DNA of 10,063 nt from the NCBI GenBank assembly GCA_964505325.1, contig CAZDHT010000204.1, positions 1 to 10,063 of the forward strand, read 5' to 3'. The notes under the pieces are model-generated. The model was given only the letters and a program-made list of their open reading frames with translations, had not been told where the DNA came from and searched no databases. The number at the start of each line of letters is the position of its first letter. The stretch's first letter is position 1. The translations under genes and the position numbers were made by a program. Positions 1 to 5,323 of the stretch are shown piece by piece. Source of the DNA: CAZDHT01 sp964505325. Its GTDB lineage: Bacteria; Planctomycetota; PUPC01.

Positions 1-64
1 CTTTCTGGGGCGGCCGCGGTTTCTGCGGGAGTCTCGGGGAGCACTACCCGGTTGTTGCCTCCGT

Positions 65-120
65 TGCCGCCGCCTTTGTGCCGCCGCCTGTGTGCCGCCG
101 CGTCTGTGCCGCTGCCTGTG
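65..120. repeat. 14-bp tandem repeat, four copies
   Basis: Four consecutive 14-bp units fit without gaps: TGCCGCCGCCTTTG, TGCCGCCGCCTGTG, TGCCGCCGCGTCTG and TGCCGCTGCCTGTG (65-78, 79-92, 93-106, 107-120). The unit length is not a multiple of three, so it is unlikely to encode a repeated peptide in one frame. I see no supportable gene in 1-120. The bottom strand is open through the repeat in one frame, with a possible GTG at 42-44, but no ribosome binding site stands at a normal distance from it. Confidence 0.7.
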
Positions 121-123
121 GGG

Positions 124-181
124 AGTATACCACAAGAAAGGCCCGCATGCACACCCCATGCACACCCGTCACCGACCGGCC
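124..181 (-). promoter_or_regulatory. possible promoter for a gene left of the window
   Basis: On the bottom strand 124-129 reads TATACT, one base off the consensus -10 box, preceded by GG as in the second HEAT promoter. No good -35 box stands 17 bp upstream. CACCGACCGGCC at 170-181 matches 12 bases of the palindrome region in front of the first HEAT gene. It lies about 53 bp from the centre of the -10 box, against 51 bp in the two HEAT promoters. Transcription would leave the window to the left, so the gene served is unknown. Such short words can arise by chance in GC-rich DNA. Confidence 0.3.
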
Positions 182-323
182 AGGGTCATTCAATTTTCGT
201 GTGGAAACGGCCGAGGTCAATGCCCTCGGCTACAAATGACCCGGGTTCCGCCCCTTCAGGGGCTGTAGTAGGGGCGGTTCGCGAACCGCCCCTACAGTGG
301 CAAGCGAGAATTGAATGACCCTG
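181..323. mobile_element. MITE-like element with 19-bp inverted ends
   Basis: The ends 181-199 (CAGGGTCATTCAATTTTCG) and 305-323 are inverted copies matching at 18 of 19 positions. Between them are three hairpins: 210-230 (GCCGAGG stem, 7-base loop), 250-263 (GCCCC stem, TTCA loop), and a perfect 28-bp palindrome at 268-295 centred on TTCGCGAA. The 143-bp interior has no credible gene. Short size, inverted ends and absence of coding fit a non-autonomous transposable element or a REP/BIME-type repeat. I could not find a clear flanking target duplication, and no transposase is in the window. An inner AATGACCC (235-242) repeats part of the right end, which hints at a composite origin. Confidence 0.65.
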
Positions 324-572
324 CCGATCACCGCTGTCACCGAGCGGGGCTCGATACGCTGAACTCGGGGAATTCCGGCGGGCGGGGCGGTGCCCGCTTT
401 CCGTCTCACTTGGCTGAAGTCTTACCCCTATCAAGGAATGGTCTTGCCTGGGCCTGGTCTGCGTTGCGTCGTCGTGGTGAATCCTGTTTTCTCTGCGGTC
501 TCCGCGGTGAGTCCCTCTTTCCTCGCGCCGGCGCGGCGCCGAAAGAACCCGTGCATGTCGGCGTGATTTCGC
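324..572. other. intergenic region with no supportable gene
   Basis: About 250 bases between the MITE-like element and the hydrolase promoter region. Reading frames here lack ribosome binding sites and recognisable protein features. The only structure I see is a low-complexity stretch at about 470-512. On the bottom strand it reads as purine-rich CACCGCGGAGACCGCAGAG and then CACCACGACGACG, resembling degenerate intergenic repeat sequence. Confidence 0.5.
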
Positions 573-628
573 TAGACTATGCGCGGACCGGCCCGGAGGC
601 GATCTCTGACATAGCTCGGGAACAGGAG
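573..628 (+). promoter_or_regulatory. possible promoter and RBS of the hydrolase gene
   Basis: TAGACT at 573-578 is a plausible -10 box in the context CGCTAGACTATG, similar to CGCTAGAATAG in front of the nuclease gene. No convincing -35 box lies 16-18 bp upstream. AGGAG at 624-628 is a ribosome binding site. It is 5 bases from the ATG at 634 and 8 bases from the ATG at 637, so it does not decide between these two adjacent codons. Confidence 0.35.
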
Positions 629-633
629 CGACA

Positions 634-2670
634 ATGATGGTGCGCTTTGGACGTGTAAGTGTCGTGGCGTTGTTCGTGTCTTGTGTGGCGGCCGGTACGG
701 TCGTCGCGGCGCCGCCGCCGTCCGTCGCCGCATCGGCGACGGCGGTCAAGGCGTTCTTCCGCGAGGGCCAGACGTTTCTCACCTGGAAGGAGGACGGCGC
801 GGCCAAGGGCGAGGTCTATCGCGTCTATCGCCACACGGCGCCGGTCACCGCGGCGACCCTGGCGCAGGCGAGGATGATCGCCGAGGTCAAGGAGGGCTCG
901 TCCCGGTTCGAGGAGATGTGGACCCGCGACGGGAAGGGCCTGCTCTCGCACCGCCGCAAGGGCGGCACCCCGCCGTGGGTAATCCCGCGCCTGTGCATCG
1001 AGCCGGTCGGCGAGGACAACAAGCCGAAGATGCTGGCCGAGGACACCGGCCTGCTCGTGTGGACGGTGAAGGAAAAGGAGCAGGCGTCGTATTACGCGGT
1101 CACCACCGTCGCCAACGGCGCCGAGGACAAGACGGTCGGCGCGGGCAACACGTGCGGCCCGGTCGCCGAGAAGAAACAGCCCATCGGCGCCACACGGTAC
1201 TACGTGCAGTCCTCGCTCACCCGGCGCGCCAGCGACGCCCGGAAGCGCATCGCCGCCGCCGAGAAGGCCGGCAAGAAGCCCCACCCCAACGATCTGAAGC
1301 GCAAGGACGAGATGCAGCATCGCGACTGGTACATCATGTGGATGGACTATGAGCTGTGGAACGTGGACTACATCGGGTACGCGTTCCCTATCGCGCTGAC
1401 GCGCGGCCGCTTCAAGGAAGGCGGCAGCATGCCCAGCATGCACCTCGACGGGATCGGCTCGATGAACGCCTTTGCCGCGTGGTACTCGAACTACGGCCAG
1501 GAGGATTTCTCGCGGAACGCGCTCCCCACCTGGTACTACGGCTACGGCACCAAGGTCAAGAACCGCGCGAGCGGGATGGACGTCAAGCAGCCCATCGGCA
1601 ACTACGTCCAGTACCGCATCATCCAGACGGCGCTGTGGGCGCGGCGGAAGTACAAGATCACCGACCCGCGGTTCTACGTGATGGGCAACTCGATGGGCGC
1701 CAGCGGCAACATCGGCCTGGCCCTCGCGTTCCCCAAGTTCGTCACCGCCATCTACTCGAACGAGGGCATGACCGACTACGCCGACACGTTCCAGATCCGC
1801 CACGGCCGCAACATCCGCCTGTGGGCGTCGTCCATCTGCGGGAACTACGGCAAGGTCGAACTCAAGAACCCCGTCAAGCTGCTGCCGTTTGGCGACCCGC
1901 AGCTCGACTGGTATCTCAAGCACGACGGGATGAACGTCTACGACTTCCGCAACGCGTGGAAGTTCCTGGCGCTGAACGTCGACACGGATTTCCCGTTCCT
2001 CGTCATCGGCCACTGCCACCAGGACGGCAGCATCCCCGCCGCCAACCAGGCGTATCCGTTCGAGAAGTACATCAAGGACTCGCGCCACACGTTCAGCTAT
2101 TCGGTCCACAACGGCGGGCACGGCTGGGGTAACATCCTGACCGGGACGCGGATGACCATGCACGTCCGCTGGGACGAGAGCCGGCCGGGCTTCTCGGGCG
2201 TGCCGGCCGTCAAGGGCTGGCGCTACGGCAAGCTGCGGCCGAACTCGCGGAGCTACTGCCTCAAGGTCGCGTGGGGCGTCAAGACACAGCCGGTCAAGGG
2301 CAAGGTCGTGCAGGAGACCGAGACCTCATGGTCGATGCCGCTCATCCACGCCGCCAAGGAGGGCCAGGAGCAGGACTACTGCGTCGACATCACCCCGCGG
2401 AACCTCCAGACGCTCAAGATCGCCGAGGGCGATGTCTTCACGTTCGCGATCACCACACTCGACGGCAAACCGATGCAGGTCGCCGACTTCAGCAAGTACG
2501 CGAACGGCGACGCGGTCAAGGCGGCGTTCAAGGCGACCGGCGAGATCACCGCGGACAAGCACAATCTGCTGCTGATTCCCAACGTGCCTATCGACCGGGG
2601 CGGGTGCATCGTCGAAGTGAAGCTCAAGAAGCGCGGCCCGAAGTTCGCGGAGCTGTTCGGGAACCGGTGA
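634..2670 (+). CDS. exported alpha/beta hydrolase with N-terminal fibronectin-like domain
   Basis: The 678-residue protein starts with a signal peptide (hydrophobic core about residues 8-20, VVAA before a proline run near residues 23-27), so it is probably exported. Residues about 38-160 look like a fibronectin type III or similar beta-sandwich (FLTWKED, then YRVYRHTAP, ending in SYYAVTTV). The rest fits an alpha/beta hydrolase. GNSMGAS has the G-x-S-x-G nucleophile elbow with Ser353. HNGGHGWGN offers His496 as catalytic histidine, and the strand-like FPFLVIGHCHQDG offers Asp464 (or Asp452) as the acid. A family this broad does not give a substrate; an esterase or peptidase acting on a polymer outside the cytoplasm is plausible inference. 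The start is ATG 634 or ATG 637 after AGGAG. The gene stands alone and converges on the first HEAT gene, with 77 bp between stop codons. Confidence 0.85.
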   Translation: MMVRFGRVSVVALFVSCVAAGTVVAAPPPSVAASATAVKAFFREGQTFLTWKEDGAAKGEVYRVYRHTAPVTAATLAQARMIAEVKEGSSRFEEMWTRDGKGLLSHRRKGGTPPWVIPRLCIEPVGEDNKPKMLAEDTGLLVWTVKEKEQASYYAVTTVANGAEDKTVGAGNTCGPVAEKKQPIGATRYYVQSSLTRRASDARKRIAAAEKAGKKPHPNDLKRKDEMQHRDWYIMWMDYELWNVDYIGYAFPIALTRGRFKEGGSMPSMHLDGIGSMNAFAAWYSNYGQEDFSRNALPTWYYGYGTKVKNRASGMDVKQPIGNYVQYRIIQTALWARRKYKITDPRFYVMGNSMGASGNIGLALAFPKFVTAIYSNEGMTDYADTFQIRHGRNIRLWASSICGNYGKVELKNPVKLLPFGDPQLDWYLKHDGMNVYDFRNAWKFLALNVDTDFPFLVIGHCHQDGSIPAANQAYPFEKYIKDSRHTFSYSVHNGGHGWGNILTGTRMTMHVRWDESRPGFSGVPAVKGWRYGKLRPNSRSYCLKVAWGVKTQPVKGKVVQETETSWSMPLIHAAKEGQEQDYCVDITPRNLQTLKIAEGDVFTFAITTLDGKPMQVADFSKYANGDAVKAAFKATGEITADKHNLLLIPNVPIDRGGCIVEVKLKKRGPKFAELFGNR

Positions 2671-2736
2671 TCGGCGGGCGGCGTGCGGGGCTACTTCGGT
2701 ACCGCGCGGATCTTTTCGAGCGCCTTGCGCCCCGCG
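2666..2736. repeat. 3' copy of HEAT tandem-duplication block (copy 1)
   Basis: This segment aligns without gaps to 5299-5369 with 59 matches in 71. It includes an identical 17-base core, CTTTTCGAGCGCCTTGC. Copy 2 covers the coding end and stop of the second HEAT gene and about 25 bp beyond it. Copy 1 covers the relic after the first HEAT gene and reaches the stop codon of the hydrolase gene. Confidence 0.75.
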
Positions 2737-2747
2737 TTGGCCCGATG
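2691..2747 (-). pseudogene. in-frame relic of a HEAT gene C-terminus
   Basis: Directly after the TAG stop of the first HEAT gene (2748-2750), the same bottom-strand frame stays open for 18 codons reading HRANAGRKALEKIRAVPK, then meets a second TAG at 2691-2693. The second HEAT protein ends in VRHAARKALEKVQAAPK. At the DNA level 2666-2736 matches 5299-5369 at 59 of 71 positions without gaps (offset 2633). The segment is therefore homologous to the translated end of the paralogue but lies outside the first gene. Best explanation: unequal recombination between paralogues, or a tail cut off by a new stop codon. Translation past the TAG cannot be excluded from sequence alone. Confidence 0.6.
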
Positions 2748-5057
2748 CTACTTGCCGCGTATCTTCTTGATGGCTGCGGCGGCCGCGTGGCGCAGCGCCC
2801 GCGTCTTGTGCGTGGTGAACGGCTCCAACGCCGGCAGGGCGTCCCCGGCGGGCGGACCGATGGCGCCCAGCGCCCAGATCGCGCCGGAAACGACCGCGAG
2901 GTCGTGGTCGCTCAGGGCCTTGATCAGCGGGCCGAGGGACCCGGCCGCCTCCGGGCCGAGCCGCCGCAGCGCGTATGTGGCTGAGCGGCGGACGGAGACC
3001 GATCGGTCCTCCAGCGCCCCCACGATGACCGTGACGTTCTCCGCGCGGACGGGGCGAAGATCGCCCAACGCCGCGACCCCCGCCCCGCGCACCTCATCGT
3101 CCGCCGCCTTCGCGGCCCCGGTCAGCACGGCGCACACTTGGTCTGTTGCCGGGGCGACCCGGCCCAACGAACGCAGGGCCGCCACCCGTGTCCGCACGTC
3201 CCCGGCCTTGGCGAGCGTCCGTGTCAGCAGGGAGACGGCCTCGTCCGGCGGGAGGCCGATCCGCTCCAGGGCCGCCACCGCCGCCCGCTGCACGTCGGGG
3301 TCCTTGTCGTCCAGCAGCCCCACTACGGCTTGGACAATCCGGCGGGACGCGAGCCCGGTCGCGGCGAGCGCGTCGAGCGCCCCGCAACGGGCGGCGGGGG
3401 ATTCCGATTCGAGCATACGAAGGAGCGGCGGGACCACCTGGTCGCCGAAACGGGCAATCGTGCCGGACAGGTCTCGGCGGACGGACGTCCCCTGCGGCTG
3501 CTCTGCCGCTTTCAGCAGCCCCGGCAGCAACTCCGGGCTCAACGGGCGAATGGACCTCAGCGCCGAAGCGGCATGTGTCCGGGCGTCGCGGTTCCTGTCC
3601 GTGAGGATCTTGAGCAGATGTGGAGCGGCAGCCGGGCCGGCTTTCTCAAGCGCCTGCATGGCTTCGGCGCGTTCGAAGAGTGATCGGCTGCGGAGGGACC
3701 TGATCAGCGGGGCGAAGATCTCCTCGGGCACCGGGCGCACGGCGGCCATGGCCGCGAGGGCTGAGATACGGGTCGCGCGGTCTCGGCTCTTCGACAGTTG
3801 GCGCAGTGCAGGCAGCGCCGGCGGTCCGATCCGAGTCAGGACGGACCATGCTCCTCCTCGCCGCGACGAGTCCTTGGCTTTGGCCATGGCGGTGAGCTTC
3901 GGAATGGCGTCCGTCGCCGCCGGGCCGAGACCCACCAGCGCCTCGCCGGCCGTCCTGACGACCGATGCGTCCTCGTCATCCAGCGCGCCGAGCAACGCGG
4001 GCACGACCGCGTCGGTGAGGGGGCCCAGTCTACCGAGAGCGCGGGCACCGCTGGCCCGGATGCCCGGGTTCTTGATGCTCAGCAGGCGGATGATATCCGG
4101 GACGGTCTCCTTGGCCGCGGGGCCGATCTTGCTCAGGGCGCTGGTCGCCGGACTCACGTCCACCGTGCCCTTCCGCACCAGCGCGAGCAGGTCCGGCACG
4201 GCCGGCGCGGCATCGCGCCCCAGCTTGCCGATGGCGGCGCAGGCCGACGAGCGTACGCCGTATGACTCGTCCTTCAGCGCCGCGATCAACGCCGGCAGCG
4301 CGGCGGCGGGAGGGCGTTCCATCGTCGCGAACGCGCGGCCGGCCGCTCGACGCCGGTACTTGTCTTCGTGAGTGAGGAGCTTGAGGAGCGTGCGCTGCGT
4401 GTCGGCGTCGATGCCACCGATGCGGCCGATCGCCGCCCCCGCGTAGAAGCTGACGCTGTAGTGCCTCCCCAAGGCTTTCAGGAGCGCGGGCACGGCGTCA
4501 GCCGCACCCGGGCCGACGCGGCCGAGCGCTTTTGCGGCCTCGGCGCACACGTCCCTCTCTTCATCTTGCAGCAGTCTGATCAGCGCAGGCACGGCTAGCT
4601 GGGCCGCCGGGCCCATGTCTCGGAAGATGCACACGGCCCGTAATCGTGCGTTTGGGTCCGCGCTGTTCAACTCCTTGACCAGCGCCGGCACGGCGGGTGC
4701 GCCAATCCTGGCGAGCGCCTGGCAGGCCCGGTTCCGGGTCTCGAAGTCCTTCGCGGGTAACAGCTCTAGGAGGGCCGGAACCGCGGCCGGTCCGATCCGG
4801 CCGAGCGACATCACGGCGCGCGCCCGGACGGCGGTTTCGTCGTCCTTGAAGCACTTCAGCAGCGCCGGCACCGCGCTCGCCGCGCGCGGGCCCATCTCGC
4901 CCAGGCGCCACGCCGCGTTGATCCGCGTGTTCACCGGCCGGGCGTCCAGGCGGCGGATGTGCCACTGCACGTCCGCGTCCTCGGCGGCGAACGCTGCGCT
5001 GCACGACGCCGCCAGCAGCGCGCAGACGGCCGCGCGTGGAAGAATGGGCCAAGCCAA
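2748..5057 (-). CDS. exported protein made of about 23 HEAT repeats (HEAT-1)
   Basis: The predicted 769-residue protein has a signal peptide (WPILPRAAVCALLAASCSAAFA, cleavage before AEDAD) and then about 23 consecutive HEAT repeats of the PBS-lyase type, each 30-37 residues. Typical units contain ALxRIGPAAxxAVPALLxLLxD. There is no other domain, so it is probably an exported alpha-solenoid scaffold or binding protein; the partner is unknown. I chose the TTG at 5057 because GAGAGGA (5064-5070) stands 6 bases upstream and the signal peptide follows at once. The frame stays open upstream to a GTG at 5210 and contains an ATG at 5177. Neither has a good ribosome binding site, and both would bury the signal peptide behind 40-51 polar residues. 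HEAT-2 lies 266 bp upstream in the same direction and is its tandem paralogue; each gene has its own promoter copy. Confidence 0.85.
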   Translation of the reverse strand: MAWPILPRAAVCALLAASCSAAFAAEDADVQWHIRRLDARPVNTRINAAWRLGEMGPRAASAVPALLKCFKDDETAVRARAVMSLGRIGPAAVPALLELLPAKDFETRNRACQALARIGAPAVPALVKELNSADPNARLRAVCIFRDMGPAAQLAVPALIRLLQDEERDVCAEAAKALGRVGPGAADAVPALLKALGRHYSVSFYAGAAIGRIGGIDADTQRTLLKLLTHEDKYRRRAAGRAFATMERPPAAALPALIAALKDESYGVRSSACAAIGKLGRDAAPAVPDLLALVRKGTVDVSPATSALSKIGPAAKETVPDIIRLLSIKNPGIRASGARALGRLGPLTDAVVPALLGALDDEDASVVRTAGEALVGLGPAATDAIPKLTAMAKAKDSSRRGGAWSVLTRIGPPALPALRQLSKSRDRATRISALAAMAAVRPVPEEIFAPLIRSLRSRSLFERAEAMQALEKAGPAAAPHLLKILTDRNRDARTHAASALRSIRPLSPELLPGLLKAAEQPQGTSVRRDLSGTIARFGDQVVPPLLRMLESESPAARCGALDALAATGLASRRIVQAVVGLLDDKDPDVQRAAVAALERIGLPPDEAVSLLTRTLAKAGDVRTRVAALRSLGRVAPATDQVCAVLTGAAKAADDEVRGAGVAALGDLRPVRAENVTVIVGALEDRSVSVRRSATYALRRLGPEAAGSLGPLIKALSDHDLAVVSGAIWALGAIGPPAGDALPALEPFTTHKTRALRHAAAAAIKKIRGK

Positions 5058-5063
5058 ATCGTG

Positions 5064-5070
5064 TCCTCTC
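5064..5070 (-). promoter_or_regulatory. ribosome binding site deciding the TTG start of HEAT-1
   Basis: The bottom strand reads GAGAGGA here, 6 bases before the TTG at 5055-5057. It is the only strong Shine-Dalgarno match near the signal peptide and is the reason for preferring TTG over the upstream GTG or ATG. Confidence 0.6.
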
Positions 5071-5217
5071 GCTCGTCTGGCCGGATGGGATTCCGGTGCG
5101 ACGGGATGCCAGCTTGCGCGAGATCCAGCATATCCCGTCGTCTCCGGGCCGTCAAGCGACCGGGTGCGAAAAGCCATTGTGGCACCGCGCTGTCCGGGAG
5201 GTACTGACACTTGGCCT

Positions 5218-5278
5218 GTTATACTTTAGTAGACGCGCCGGAGCGCCGTTTGACGCACAAACACCGACCGGCCGGTCA
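5218..5278 (-). promoter_or_regulatory. HEAT-1 promoter, duplicated block copy A
   Basis: On the bottom strand 5218-5223 reads TATAAC, a near-consensus -10 box. The block 5220-5278 matches 7808-7866 upstream of HEAT-2 at 53 of 59 positions with no gaps. The palindrome core GACCGGCCGGTC occupies 5266-5277, centred 51 bp upstream of the -10 centre. No -35 hexamer is visible. Transcription would start near 5211 and give a leader of roughly 150 nt before the preferred TTG start. Confidence 0.55.
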
Positions 5279-5323
5279 GTGAGCGGTCATCAGTCGCGGG
5301 TGATCGGTGGGCGGGGTGTGGGG

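Noticed and set aside
52..318. 88-codon top-strand reading frame near the left edge
   Set aside because: It runs through the 14-bp tandem repeat and the MITE-like element, with proline- and arginine-rich composition from those repeats.
168..346. Target-site duplication around the MITE-like element (GTCACCGACCG at 168-178 and GTCACCGAGCG at 336-346)
   Set aside because: The two words match at 10 of 11 positions, but the right copy starts 12 bases beyond the inverted repeat, so they are not symmetrical around the element.
577..2163. 528-codon bottom-strand reading frame opposite the hydrolase gene
   Set aside because: It is composed of Arg, Val, Ala, Asp and Leu runs typical of antisense GC-rich codons, has no domain, and lies entirely opposite a gene with a signal peptide and catalytic motifs.
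2671..2747. Bidirectional terminator between the convergent hydrolase and HEAT-1 genes
   Set aside because: Only short GC stems (for example GCGG with CCGC) and no T-run are visible, so an intrinsic terminator cannot be supported.
2683..4371. 562-codon top-strand reading frame opposite HEAT-1
   Set aside because: Ser-, Arg- and Ala-rich composition with no recognisable domain. It mirrors the regular codon pattern of the HEAT repeats on the other strand.
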